Below are positions 48,131 through 61,410 of a DNA stretch of 64,000 nt, piece by piece (position 1 is the first letter of the stretch; each line of letters starts with the position of its first letter). The translations under genes and the position numbers were made by a program. Origin of the DNA: Nephrocerus scutellatus (taxonomy: Eukaryota; Arthropoda; Insecta; Diptera; Pipunculidae); contig OX352763.1 in assembly GCA_947095585.1 (NCBI GenBank), forward strand, positions 16,665,462 to 16,729,461, read 5' to 3'. Under the pieces are notes generated by a model. It did no database searches. It saw only the letters and a program-made list of their open reading frames with translations, and had not been told where the DNA came from.

Positions 48131-49334
48131 CGGAGACGTTCTTTTTTAATCGCGCTGGTCACAACTCTATAAGCAGAGCGTGATGCCACTATAGTTATTT
48201 TTTTAAGTGACACCATTACTCTCATTACTTGTATTACTTTTATCACAAAGTAAACTGTAAAGTAAAAAAGTACCTTCCATACAAATTGACTAACAAATTT
48301 TAGTTTTTAAAATCTCCCATTTTTTTTCTTTTGATATCAAACCACTGTGGAAATTTTTAATTTTCAGCATATAACTTTGTTAACTTTGACTTTGAATTAA
48401 AATAAAACACTTTTTTTTTTGATTTGGAAAAAAGACTGCGTCAGAAAAAACCCAACTTTATTGCTTGCTTAATACTTTTACATTTAAAATAGCCTTTATC
48501 CATTTATATCGCTGGCACAGTCCGGCTCGAAGGACCAAAATGTTCACTTGGACTATGAAATTAAATAAAATACATTTTTTAACAATGCAATATATGCAAA
48601 GTTTTAGAAGAACAAAAAGAGAAAATTTTCAGAGTAAAAAAATCAAACAGTTTTTAAATTGCCAATTGTCTTATTTCAAATTTGTAAAGTTTTTCACTTA
48701 CAATGATGATGATTATTGTTTTTAAAATAGGATTGACAAAGACACCATGTGATCAGTTGACCTGGCTTCATCAGGAACAAACAACATTTTAACTGTGAAA
48801 ATTAAATTTCTTTGTTTGTTCAAGAAATTTGTATAAAGCGATGAGGAGAATGGTACATTTTAATATATTATCATGTATATCGAATATAGTTAATATATAT
48901 AAAATACGATTAAAATTAAATAATTATTATAACATTTGTTATTCAATATGTACTTGAGTAAATTGTAAACGTTTATAAAAAAAAATAAAAAAGTCTGCAA
49001 AAATCAGAATTAAGTATATATTTATGTAATAAACGTTTAAAAAATATTCATACATAAATTGAAATAATAAAAATAATAATAATATTGATAACAAAAAATA
49101 AAATAATATATAAGAATCTTTAAATCGAAAGCAAATGACTCAATTAATGTGGTTGTTATCAGCAATAGCAATCATGATAGGTTTTCTATTCTCTTATAAC
49201 AAATATTATTACTCTGGCTAGGCGGCTTTCCTGTTGTATAAGATAGAGTAGATAATCTTATATACCGTGCGGTTAAACTCGAGAATTGTTGCTGATAATA
49301 TTGAAAAAAAAGCAGAAAAACTCAGACTTTGTTC
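48131..49334 (+). other. Intergenic sequence, nothing recognised
   Basis: Extremely AT-rich, especially 48850-49130. The 86-codon frame at 48465-48725 is lysine- and phenylalanine-rich low complexity and is not called. Confidence 0.4.
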
Positions 49335-49680
49335 GGTCATGAGATCATCACAATAGCGGCAACCAGGGGCTGCCCACAAGGTGGCATCGTATCACCCCTC
49401 TTGTGGATATTACCGATCGACCAGTTACTCGACAGACTGAAAAATAATGGCTTATCAAACAGATGATCTAATCCTAATGGTTCGTGGCAAATTCGAGAGC
49501 ACGATAGCAGAACGCATACAATTTGCTCTCAAACAAGTAAGTGTCAACCCTGACAAAATAGTCTGCACCTTATTCAATAAAAAGAAAAAAATCACGCTTC
49601 CTGCCCTACGGTTCCAAGGAAAAATCCAAAAAGTGCCAGAAGCCAAATATCTAGTGGTTATGTTTGACTAAAAACTCACT
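49335..49680 (+). mobile_element. LINE scrap: reverse transcriptase palm
   Basis: ATRGCPQGGIVSPLLWILPI (template-grip block) is followed by a palm relic where YADDL has become YQTDDL, then VRGKFESTIAERIQFALKQV, NPDKIVCTLFNKKKKITLPA and EAKYLVVMFD. These are the landmarks of R1/LOA-type LINE reverse transcriptases. Confidence 0.75.
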
Positions 49681-49894
49681 GTAACGAGGTTTTCCCAGCC
49701 GGGGTAATACTCAGTGTGACCAGGGTTCTGTGTATATTCGGTCGTTACAATAAAAATAATTTGTTTGTTTCAACGAATATAATTCAATCGTTAATTAGTC
49801 TTCGTCTTCGAGCATTGCTTTGATTTCTTTGTTTGTACGCATAATATATTGTTACGAAAAATATTTTTAGTTCACTTAACAGCACCATCTATAG

Positions 49895-50330
49895 ACTAAC
49901 TAATGCAGCATCAGAGTCAAGAGATTAAAGAAGAATTGAATCAAATTGGGCTGCAAATAAGCGACAAGTTGGATCAGCAAACGCAACTGAGTAGCGATAT
50001 ATTTGGTCTAAGTCAAGGGCGTATGCAACATCAAGATTCCAGATTAGCTCAACAAAGCAGTTTCAGAGTCATTCCAGAATCATCTAGAATTCAGAAAGGC
50101 ATTTGAAAACTCCTACACGTTTGATGGTGATACTGAATTTGAATGCAGCAGATGTGTTCAGATGATTCCAGACGCAGCGATGAGTTCCGGAAAATCCTAA
50201 AAGAGTTGGATTTGCGTTTCGGATGCTCTCACAATCAAGAGTTATGCAAAATATCGCTAGATCTAGAACAAGAAATAACGATGAGCCTATTCCAGTGTTC
50301 CAGCTGATATACTCGTAGTAGGCGAAATAC
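49895..50330 (+). mobile_element. Ty3/gypsy-type gag scrap
   Basis: A glutamine-rich coiled-coil-like frame (HQSQEIKEELNQIGLQISDK and onward, 49903-50106) is followed in another frame by [20 protein letters not shown]. The latter resembles the LExRFGxxHxxxxY segment of gypsy-family gag proteins. No pol or LTR was identified. Confidence 0.45.
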
Positions 50331-51079
50331 CAGTGAATTCCTTTATTTCTTCTTTCTACCAAGTTGTGATCGCTGTCACAGTTTGCATCTCTACATGTGC
50401 GTACATCTATAATGGACGACGCTGATGTTCTGGCTGATATTGGAGCATGATCAATTTTATTAACTAGTTCTGAACCCGGTACTTTCCATGTTCTTTTGTG
50501 TATATTTTTTCATTCGCTTGCTTAGAGTAAAGCCAGCTCATACAAACCAGCTCCAGTTTCTGTCCCGCTATAGAAAATCGTAAATTTTGGTTTGTTTATC
50601 TCTCCTTTACCATTTCATCTGATCTCTTGCAGTGTTAGCCTGAATTTTTCTATTTATTTTGCTATTTCTTGCATTTTACCAACCTTTAGCATTGTTCCTA
50701 CCCTTGACGTTCCCAATTACCAATCATTATTCCTTATACAGTTCCGAGTTCGTATGACGTTGTTTCCATTTAGTATCCGAGACTATCTTGTCGATTCCGT
50801 AACAAGATTAGTTTTCCAATGTTCGGCTGTTGGCCTCATGATTAACCCCCAACTTGGAAGATTAGGTTCATGTATTTTTCCCCGTGAATAGGGTGATCTT
50901 GATAAAGCTCCAGATACTAGGTTTGAGTTTTACTAAGGAAACTCCTTTGCCCTGGCATTTGACCTGCATGCTGCTTTTGCTCAGTCAGAATCAGTCTCAT
51001 TTAAATCTCATATTGTACGTACTGTGTGAATGCCTGGAGCTACTCATCAACAATCTGATTGGACCAAATATGTGATGTT
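50331..51079 (+). other. Intergenic sequence, nothing recognised
   Basis: A 99-codon frame (50592-50891) is hydrophobic and has no family resemblance. Confidence 0.35.
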
Positions 51080-51730
51080 TTAGGCCAGTAAACTCCACGG
51101 TCGACCCAAAATTCACACAGCGGCAGATCTTGGAGAATTATCCAGAAGTACAGATCGATACCACCTTTTTATCGATTTTAAAGCCACATCTGTCAGCATT
51201 TATAGAGACGATAGATGTCTAGTTGTGGCACTCCTGCCAAATTCGTTCGTCTGTGCAGGATGACGATGGAGATTTCTCGCTGTCCGGTTAGAAACAACCC
51301 GACCGATTTATCCGATGTAAACCAGGATTTAGTAGGGTGACGCGCTGTCATGTGATTTTTTTAACATCAAATTGGACCCTCCGATCCACTATAGAGGTAC
51401 AATCTTCTTTAAGTCTGTTCATCTGATGGCACATGCTGACGACATCGATATCATTGGCAGAACTCAGCGAGCATTGAGACAGAGGCGGTGAAAATGGGAT
51501 TGGCAGTTAACTAGGGTAATACAAAGCATTTACTTGGCCACAATGTTACAATAGACAGCTAAAACTTTGAGGTAGTTAAAGACTTTGTCTACCTAGGATC
51601 CATTTTAACATCCAATAACTACAACACCACGGAAATCAAACGAAGAATCGGTCTTTCCAATGGCTAAGGAGGCATGTTAGTAGTGAATCCCTATATCGGA
51701 CCACTAAGAAGACCTTGTATGAGACGGGTT
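51080..51730 (+). mobile_element. RTE-like LINE scrap: reverse transcriptase
   Basis: Pieces in several frames: STVDPKFTQRQILENYPEVQ, FLFIDFKATSVSIYRDD (palm), GDALSCDFFNIKLD, GTIFFKSVHLMAHADDIDII (catalytic Asp pair), KDFVYLGSILTSNNYNTTEI and KRRIGLSNG. Frameshifts and stops throughout. Related to, but distinct from, the copy at 62440. Confidence 0.8.
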
Positions 51731-52984
51731 TCATAAATTGAATTCACGGAAGTGTGTCTAAAAGTGTATTTCGAGTAATAGCAATAAGTTAAAAGTAGCT
51801 AAAGCATTTGCTGGGGGATTACTTTCGCCGTACGACCGTATATAAAAACAGCTAGACCGAACAGAGTTACTGCCGGACAAACAGACATTCAGGGTAATCA
51901 TTATTATTGATAGATTATTTCCTAATAAATTTACATTTGAAAATACACGAACGAACAATCCCAATGAGATATCGTTCGAACATCCTCCACCCTATCAGAG
52001 GAATTAAACAAAAACAAGTATCTCGTTCACTTGAGAATGAAAAAAACGCACTAAGACTTCAAGCCCTTCTTCTTAGCACTATACACCTTGATTGAACGTT
52101 TAAAGTTATTCATTTGTTCTAGTCTGTAGGAAGCAAATCCTATTCCTGAGGCAGTGAGAGAGAACAAAGAACTTAATAAAACTTTCTCCATTGACTGTGA
52201 GAAGTTCCAAGAAATCAGAGAAAAACTTTCTGCAAGCAACACCCTTTTGGTAATAAAGGAAAGGCGGAATTCCTTTTACGCAAATATTTTAGTTATTCCC
52301 AGAGTAATCTCGGCGCCTAATTAAATTAAAGAAGCTTCTGAGAATAATTTGACGACAAAAAAAGCTGCCTTTTTTGCGCATAGAGGAGGAATAATTATGT
52401 GAGCGTCAATTAGAATGTCCTAGTCACCTGGAACGTTGACCATTGCACACTTTGTCGCCTTCACTTCATTGTGAAGATTTCTGAATTAATTGGATATAAT
52501 TTTTACTGACTTCTTAAACGAATGCAAATGAATCAAGCATCAGTTTGCCAGTATCCTTAAGCCTTTGTGAGGTAAGAAACATAAATTAAAAACCGAGCCA
52601 AAATAATGTTTTCTTTTGTTTTTGTTCTTGAATTGGTGATTTGCCGTTTAACAATATGCTGAACGAATTAAATTGGATTCGTTTTCCATAAGTCGTTTTA
52701 TACTTTCTAGATATGTGGTGACTCAATTAATTTCATTTCCTGCTACTGTGTCTATCGGTCTTCTGACATTATTTTCTGGTAATTATGTGATGAGGTAATT
52801 ATTCATCAATATCGTTTCTTCTATCGAGAGATTGCTAGATCTTAATATTAAAGGGCTGCTTGAACCCCATAACACTCGTGTAAGTACACATAGTCAAACT
52901 AATTTGTCATATTGTATGCTGATGAAGAATTAATAGCACAACCACCGTTATGCCATTCCGCATTCCCATCAGTGTCCTGAGGAA
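51731..52984 (+). other. Intergenic sequence, nothing recognised
   Basis: Small frames at 51907-52242 show no family resemblance. Confidence 0.35.
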
Positions 52985-54440
52985 CGCTAGGTAAGTAGGT
53001 GGAGTGGTGGTCCACGTTGCCTTAGCGAGTGCTCAAATGTTTTCTCATTGCCGTCGATGTCACTGTACCCCGGTACCCAGAATACCAACCCTACCATTAA
53101 AAGCGGTATTGTTGGCAAGTGGCCTGCAAGCCTCCCTAATCGGCATCCATCTGAAAGATGCTAGCAGAGTCGGGCAGCTTGTAGGACCTTGAAATGGCTG
53201 TACACAGCTGTTGTAGGGCCAATTAATACCTATGGATCGCTGGTTTGGTGACAAGCGAAAAAGATGAAGTATAACGCCACCAAACTCAGAAGGTTACAGC
53301 GATCAGCAGCAGCAGGCACTACAGGAGCTCTACGGTCTTGCCCGACCGAGGCTTAACACCATCTTGCACCTGTTACCTCCTGACATATTTATAGCGTATG
53401 TTGCGACGTGCAGTGCAGTATTACTCAGAGAATCTACTGCAGACAGTACCTGAAGGAATGATACCATCATCTACTGATTACTGCATCCCTAAATTTAGCT
53501 TAAACTCCTCGTTCAGCGTTGAGTTTCCTACCAGCGGAAACTGGAAGGATGGGGCAGTAGCGAGGCAATATGACGCAACAATATTCACTGACAGATCCAA
53601 GATGAAGGACGGAGTCGATGACCTAAATCTGTCAAAGTCATTCAAGCTAACCTAATCTGCTAGCATCTTTCAGGCAGAGATTCTAGCAATTAGGGAGGCC
53701 TGTAGAGGGTTGGTATTTGTGTTGATAGCCAATCTGCCATAAGGGTGATTTATGCGACCACAATAAGCTCGAAACTCGTACAACAGGACCAAGAAGATTT
53801 GGCCTTATCAGTCAATTGCTGGACATCACCATAGTATGGGTGCTGAGGCACAGTAATACAAAGAGGAAATGAAAGGGTGGACGAATTGGCTAAGAGGGGC
53901 GTCGCTATGGACACTGGCTCTATGGAAAAAGTTAGCTTTCCTCCAATGAGCTCAGTCAAGGAACAAATTCTCTCCTTTTTTAATAATAGGTCACAGCTCA
54001 GGTGAAGCAGTCTGTCGAACTGCGCCATATTAAGATCAATATGGCCATCCTACAGCAAAAAGAAAACCACCGAGTTTTTATCAAGAACCCGGAAAGATAT
54101 TGCCAGAGTCATGCTGCTAAGTTGGGTATACCGCACAACAACTTCTGCAGAAGTTGCAAAGATGAAAATAAGAAAGAAACTCTCATAAACTTCCGCTGCA
54201 GTTGTCCGTCCAAGCAGGGTCAAGACACCACATTTTAGGTAAAACATTTGTTTACGACCTGCTCTCAGATTACAGGATAATCGACTTGATCTCATACCTG
54301 AACGCTGCAGACTGGATTTAAACCTTGTCCTTATCCATGCTAGATGCCTCGAGTTTTGTGGCATCAAGTTGGCGCACACTAGCGCTAATTGAGGACCTCG
54401 CAAGCACAGCGTGGACCACCACACTACCTACCTACCTATC
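52985..54440 (+). mobile_element. LINE remnant: connection region, RNase H and ORF2 end
   Basis: Order: LYTAVVGPINTYGSLV, LRRLQRSAAAGTTGALRSCP, TEALNTILHLLPPDIFIAYV; RNase H (ATIFTDRSKMKDGVDD, SASIFQAEILAIREACRGL); then VDELAKRG, HNNFCRSCKDENKKETLIN, FRCSCPS, and an LLSDYRIIDLISYLNAAD end. The 3' tail is a degenerate ctac repeat (ctacctacctatctacctt, about 54425-54445). A longer relative of the intronic copy at 40720. Confidence 0.85.
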
Positions 54441-56289
54441 TACCTTAAGGTTACGTTTGTATTAAAATACAAAATTCTTACGTCCCTATTTGAAGAACCC
54501 TTTACATAAACACAAACACGAACAAGTAGGGTGGCGTGCAGCTAGAAGTATTTGTGTCTTGTTTGCTATTCTAAATGGAACATACCTGTAGTAAATGGGG
54601 TTTTGTCAGTCATTTCAGTCAGTCAGTCAGTTCTCAATTGAAAATAAAATCGATATTATGTAATTCTCTTTATGCATTTGCTCAACGTGAGACAATAAAT
54701 GAATTGAAATTGTCCTAAATAACATTGAAACAAAAGAAGGGACACAATAAGCTAAAAAAACCCAGGCTTTGTTTATTACCCTAGTAAAAGACATGTTGTA
54801 TGATATTAAATTTACCTGTAAAGTTCTCACGCAGCTTGCGAGAATCAGCAACACTTTCATTCAGGCGTTATCGACGAATCGCCTTCCTTGTAAATGACTA
54901 CAATTGCACAGAGTTTGGTGAAGGATCAACTTTTCACTTTATTCTGATGCTGAAAACCAGCACCAAACTTGTTCGGGCCGTGTGTATTTAGCCGCTTTTA
55001 ATTAAGAGTATACATGAAATGTATCTTCTGCGAACATTTTCTCTTCCTGTTTTCATTCGAAGATGGGAGTGTTGTCTTTCATATAAAAAAGCGAGTAATA
55101 AATTCTCCAATTTATCGGAATTTTTTGTATTTCTTCCTGTCATGTATGTATCCGAAAAAGAATGCAGAAACATTGTTTTCTGATGAGAACAATGCACGTT
55201 TCATGTATAACATTCATAGAAGATAGAATGTTTGCACTCTGTGTCATTTTGGTACCATCGTTAAATTCCCGGCGAGTTCAGTTTTCATTGTTGATTTATG
55301 CTGTTCCTGACCGGAATCTTGGAATTGTGTACAGAATTGATGTTTTGCAGTAAATACTGTAAAGGTGAACAGAGTTCAAAAAAACAACGACTAGGTGCTA
55401 CTTACTCTATTACTCAATGAGTTGAGGAGTACATTTTATTACATGGACGGACAGCTGGATACCTTGGGAAACCCGGAACTGATTGCACCACGCGAACAGT
55501 TGAATCTTGGGAATTACTTTGTGAAATTGATTTTACGAACGTAACAAAAACACATTCAATAAAAGAGGGGAATTGTAGTTTTTTGGTTTATTGGGTTAGT
55601 ATTATGTGCCCTTTATTTTACACAATCGATCTTGTGTCTAAACATTGTAATTTTGATCCTCATTTTGCTTGTAATTTTAAATACAATACGATGTTCATAT
55701 TGAGTTAACTAAACCTTAACTTGTTGGGTAACATTGGACTGTTAGTTGATCAAAAAATTTTCAAATGTTTATTGTATATTCTTTTGTGATGTCGGTTATG
55801 TGATGTCTCAATTGGGATAGTTGATCAACGGAGTAATACTTTATTACTGGAAAAATTGGAAAATCTACGCATACCAGTAGATGTTATGTTACTTTTTTCA
55901 TTTGCTTTGACATTTTTCAGAATTCAGAAAATTGTTCGAATATGCGATGTGAAAATCATGATGCAGAAATACACATCTCTGCAAAGGATTCCACGTACAT
56001 GTTGGACGGCTTAAGAAAGAATCTCTAAACTTAACGGTACGTCGATGATGCACTGGAGGATAAACTGATGAGCATTTAAAACGCCACAAGAATTGCTCTT
56101 GAATTCATTGAGAGGCGGCGTGCAAATGGCTATTTCTCTTGATCTCCGATGGTCATATCAGCTATAATAAAGTGACAGGCTCGAAACATTCCGAGGTGAG
56201 TTTCAGACTTGAAATCTTCTAAAACAGCTTAGGTTGAACGGTTCGTGTGATATTTACTAATCTAAGTTAGTAACAACTTGGGTTTTATA
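54441..56289 (+). other. Intergenic sequence, nothing recognised
   Basis: At 54450-54472 a ttgtattaaaatacaaaat stretch repeats one seen at the DD41D relic near 47459; otherwise nothing. Several 60-80 codon frames have no support. Confidence 0.35.
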
Positions 56290-56460
56290 GACTTTAAAAG
56301 CACACATTGCACTAAAGAGCTTGACGCCAAACTCTGTCAAATGCCTTTGAAATGTCGAGTGCAACAAATTTGCTTTTACCAACTTGATGAATAGACTGGT
56401 TCCACTGTTCCGTGAGATATTTCATCAAATTACACGTAGAACGATGTATCTCCTAATAAA
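56290..56460 (-). mobile_element. LINE scrap: reverse transcriptase palm (CR1/Jockey-like)
   Basis: The minus strand reads RSTCNLMKYLTEQWNQSIH and then KSKFVALDISKAFDRVWRQAL. The latter is the ALDISKAFDRVWH palm motif with the first catalytic Asp. Cut off on both sides. Confidence 0.8.
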
Positions 56461-56725
56461 GAATTTACATGAAAAATTTTAATTTAGATGGGCACTCCTC
56501 GGACCCAGGACCCGAACACTCCAAAAAATTTACAAAAAGTTTTGTCCATCAGTGATACACATGTGTTTAAAATTTGAAGAAAATCGAGCTAATTTTTAAA
56601 AAATTACATGGGCACCCCTCGGGCCTCAGGGTCCGTTTACTCCAAAAACTTTAAAAAAAATTTGTCCATCGGAGATACACATGTGTTAAAATTTGAAGAA
56701 AATCGGGTCAATCACCGAGGGGTGA
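56455..56725 (+). repeat. Repeat family A, copy 3, with a family B end
   Basis: Two units 120 bp apart: atacacatgtgt at 56555 and 56675, each followed by aaaatttgaagaaaatcg and preceded by a gggcNcccctcgg block. At the left, tttacatgaaaaattttaat is the reverse complement of the family B terminal motif, which suggests that A and B belong to one element. Confidence 0.6.
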
Positions 56726-59700
56726 TGATTTAAATAAAAGATAAAACAAAATTTGATTTTGACGACGTTTATATCGGTTACGGATTCAAGAATTTTCTCT
56801 TCGCATTAAAACGCAAGGCTCTCATTAACTTCAGCACAAAAAATATGAAACCTATATTGTTGTAATATAAAGATAAGGTAACATTTACATGGGTTCTTTG
56901 TTCTCTGATTTATTTAATAAGCACTTTGGCGTGTTTATGGTTCTATGTATTTAGAATATAATAAACAGTAATTATTCGTATGTAACATTTTGGTTTGTTA
57001 AATAATATAACATATCTTTCAGACGATGTCCTCAGGAATGATTAGTTAATAAGGAAGGAGTAAAACGTGAGAGTCATTAGAATACAAGTAATATTGGTGG
57101 ACATCAATCACAAACATAATAAATCGTTTTTGAACTCGTATAGGCAAAGCTCAATGTACGTCAAAATGTATCGTTATTACCAATTATATCCCTAATTATC
57201 CTAATAGTAGTATCCATAAGTACTTAATGGTGCATGTGTGCCAAACTTACCATCCACAAAATTGCTACATGTAAATTAATCGCGCTACAAATATCATCAT
57301 CTTGTGTCAGACCATATCCTCCAGAGAGGTTCCTTATTATTGTAACATATGCTATAGAAAAATATGCCTGTCATTAATCAATAACCGTAAAGTATTTTAT
57401 CGGCAACTAGAAGCATGTATACACGATCTTTAGAATGATGGTGGGGAAATACAATGTTATAGTATTTGCCATTGCATTTCCGCACTTATTGTCGTCGTAA
57501 AGATTGGTTCCTTCCTTTCTTCGACGTAACAAAATTTATTATGTTCTTGTTCGTGGTTTTTTTTGTCATCTGAGGAGGCAATTTCACAAATTATATGGAT
57601 CATAAATTTATCTGCAAAGGATAAAGTTAATTATTATAACTATTATTTGGAGTTATATCTACAGTATCACTTTGCTTTATTAAATGTTAGTTAATTTCTA
57701 AAAACCTAACAAATCGTCATATATATAGGTCCAGTCCTGTTACAAATGTAAGCTGATTGCACACATCCTTTCCATAAAAGCCTTTATAAAAAAAATCCGC
57801 AAAACTCGTGGCTCTAGACGCGCCCATAAGTTTAGATATTTACGTAAAATGGTTTGCCAAGCTCTGTGTTTCCGCATCAATAATGCAAGAAAGTGCAAGA
57901 TCAAAGATTCTTACTTCTCACTATCTAATATACAACAAAAAATTAGACCAGATTAGACCAGGTCCTTATAATTACTCTCTCTCTCTTCTCATTTACTGTT
58001 CTCTAATTGTATAATTTTATCAGCGGCTTTATTGACATAGGTCTTGACATAAAGTTAAGCATTCCTCCTTCATTTGAGTGCAATCTTCGAACAAACAAAG
58101 AGTGATTTTATAGCCAGCAACCAGCTTGGCTATTGTTACATATTACGAGTACATGCAGATAACTGTTGCATACGCGACAATGAATCTCATTTAAGTCAGG
58201 TATCATAAGTGTAACATATCTTTCCTTGAAAATCCTACGATTACGAGGACCATCTTTCTCACGCTTAGTCAAGGACTCACCCCAAAGATGAGCTGGCGAA
58301 GGTACCCTATTGCGTGCGCTCACGGTAGGCTGGTGGCTTAAAACGGTAGTCCGGTGGAAAACTTGGCTGGGAACCAGGTCCTTAAGGCTCTGGTTGCAAC
58401 CAAATATCACCCAAGCACGTAAAGCTCTGGTGGAAACAAAATATCACCAAACTGGTACTATTCGGAAGAACATCCTACGCATGTTTTATTTCTAGATTTT
58501 TCTTTTAGCCTACTTTTAGAAGAATAAGGTATTTGTGTTTCTTATGTTATAGATAACTTCTAGTCTTACTTTAGGTATATAGGCTGTTCTATACATATAG
58601 TTTGTAATAAAATTGATTAATACATTCGTGTTTTAATCAACTTCGTTACAATCTGTCAGGTTGATTTTGTTCGTAAAAAACGTAGCCTATTTTACCTGGA
58701 CCATAACAACGAATCAATTGGCACCTCATGCACAAACATCGGATGAGTATAGCTTGGGCGCATTTGTGCGCATTTGATTACATTGACCAAACTCTTTTAC
58801 CATCTCTTTGTCGTCCATCTCCTAGACTAGTTGGACAACCAGAAGATTTGAAACTGCAAAGGTTAAGGTTCTTAGAAAGTGAGAGATACGTGATAACTAT
58901 TATTTTCAGTGCTGTCACCTGTCATCCAATTAAGGCTAACGAGAACAAAATCATGACATAAATAAGCATTATGCGATATGTTGTTGCAACATGATTGATG
59001 ATGTTGCAAATGGTCAAAAAGAGGAAAAAGGGTTAGTTGGGTGCCATATGATTTTCTAAAAGGAAAAATCTTGAAACGGATACCAATATGTTAATCACTT
59101 AAACCTAAAAGGAAATGGTAAATGTTATGAGGAACACGAACCAGGCCAGAGAGTTTAAAAAATAAACATGCAACGGCTTAGTTAAAAGCCAACTCTAAGC
59201 GAATGGCCATCAACTGGAGAAAGCAAAATACGTACTCGACAACAAATTGGCTATCAAGAGAGATTTAATTGCTTCACAAAGCATTCCCAATTTCATAACA
59301 TAAAATGCATTGTGGTTTTCGTAAGTAAAGCCCTAGAGACTGGATACAAATTTCCCGCGCAAATTATTAGTTATCCCGAAGGAAAAAATCCAATAGCAGT
59401 CAATAAATCAAACTTTTATTCATTAAATGTATTAATTTTCAACTTTGGCACTTTGCATAAATTTTTCGCAAACATAAGCGAGGAAACTTCCATTCTACTC
59501 GGTGTATAAGCTTTTTTTTGTTCATCCTCATTTCCATACGCAATAGCACAGGTTTCCATCACTTCAAGGAGTGTTCCAAATTGCAAATAAACTGCCATAT
59601 TATTCCAGAAAAGAGATTTTCGTGCGCAGTGAAATCGGAAATTAAAATTGGAATAAATAGCTCTCGGAACATCTCAATAGTATCAAACAACATCAAATAG

Positions 59701-61324
59701 TAAATAGTTAAGAATCATTGGAAGAAGCCAAAACACCTTACAGAAACGCGCATAGGAATATACAAAATTATTGAACGCTTCTTATGGGTTTTTATGGGTT
59801 GGTTTTTTAGGTCTCTATACTACCAACATTTTCGAATCATATAGCCAGTAAAAATGCTTTTTGGCTTTGTCTCCTAACCTAGCGTCAAAACCAAAAGATA
59901 AATAGCCGTGGCCAATATAACTGAGAACGCAGAATAATTATTGATATTCGGCTAAATGAGGACTTCTCGATTAATTATGACAAACAATATCAGTTATCTG
60001 TCAGCTCAGAAATATAAACTGGAGGAGAGATAACGAATCAAAAATGTTTGTCTCAGAAAATCGCATGAATCGTTATCCATTTAATGATATGACTGAGGAT
60101 ACGGATACGGCTAATAAACGAAAACACTAATACGCACGTATGCTGCGGTCATAACAGTCTAAGTACTATGGTAGATTTGGAAAACTTGAAATATCTTTAT
60201 GCTCGTATAAGAGACTTTTTAATGATACTCCTGAATCTATCATAACAAAGCGTAATGGTAGATTCTACAATATTCCATGTTGCTCCAGAAGTGATGCGTC
60301 ATATTGATTGTATATAGCTATAAAAACTCTGTTGAACTCGGGAAGTAAACGTTTTTATTTAAATCTGGTATTAGAACGGAATCAGCTCGCTCATAGCAAC
60401 AAATCACAAATCACAACTCATGTCATATGATATATTAAAAAGCAATTTATGGTTACGACAACTTTGATACTGTCGGAACAAAAGAACGGAAGTGTTAACA
60501 TCCAAGCAGCAGTGATAATTACTTGGGGGAAAAATCTTAAAAAAACTATCTCCAAAAAAACCGACAACTTAGTGGTAACGATCCGGCAAGGACATCAAAC
60601 TGCAAACAATTGCATTGCAATTAGCAACAGCTGGAAGATGCATGCAAAAATTGAAAAAGCTGCTAAAGATTCTGATATTCCCCCATCGACTATCATTAGG
60701 AGTATCTCGGTTGACAACGAAGTGGAAAAAAAAGGGAGGGATTCGCTAAAATAGTTTAGATATCTTAAAGTAACTATGTTCGGTTCCTGAACACTGCCAT
60801 AAATAAGTGAACAAAAGAGCAGACGACCTCGTCTAGGGTAAAATATGATGAATATTGGAGTATCTGTCACATCGCTACTCTGTCATCGATTAAACGTAAT
60901 TTGTACAAATCATACGAGACAAATTATCGCTAGTGTCAGCGTAGTGGCTGTATCTGATATATAAAGACTTTCTCTTTAACAGGATACAACAGGAAAACCA
61001 CGAGTATAGTCATTTATAGTATTCATATGGATACTGCACCCTTTCAATGGAAACAACAGAACGATTTGTAGAACCTATGGGGATAAAGAAGGTGAATAAA
61101 TGCTTACTAGGTTTGATATGTTACTACCTGGTACTTCAGGAATAGCAAATTAACTTTCTTCCCGTCTGGTTTGTGAAAAATATTGGCAGCATGACATAGC
61201 TGACTCTTCTGTCATATGAAGATATTCAAATTAGTCTACTAGGTCTTCGATATCTCAATTCATTAAGTCAATTTATATCACTCAATGAATTAATCATTTG
61301 CATTAGGTTTAGTTTTTTAATAAC
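56726..61324 (+). other. Intergenic sequence, nothing recognised
   Basis: AT-rich. Frames at 58108-58410, 58728-58961 and 60449-60754 are unsupported. A short family B-like stretch (gggtttttatgggttggttt) lies near 59785. No RNA gene seen. Confidence 0.3.
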
Positions 61325-61410
61325 GCATACGAGGTTAGGCTGAAAAGTAATCGGTCTAGGCAAAAAATGGCGCCACAACTATCGAATCAATGTTCTTCGT
61401 GGCTACTATC
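61325..61410 (+). repeat. Possible mariner 5' terminus
   Basis: tacgaggttaggctgaaaag followed by taatcggtct resembles outer ends of insect mariners. No transposase follows. Confidence 0.25.

Noticed and set aside
60449..60754. 101-codon frame as a transposase fragment
   Set aside because: Lysine-rich with no catalytic or helix-turn-helix motif that I can name.
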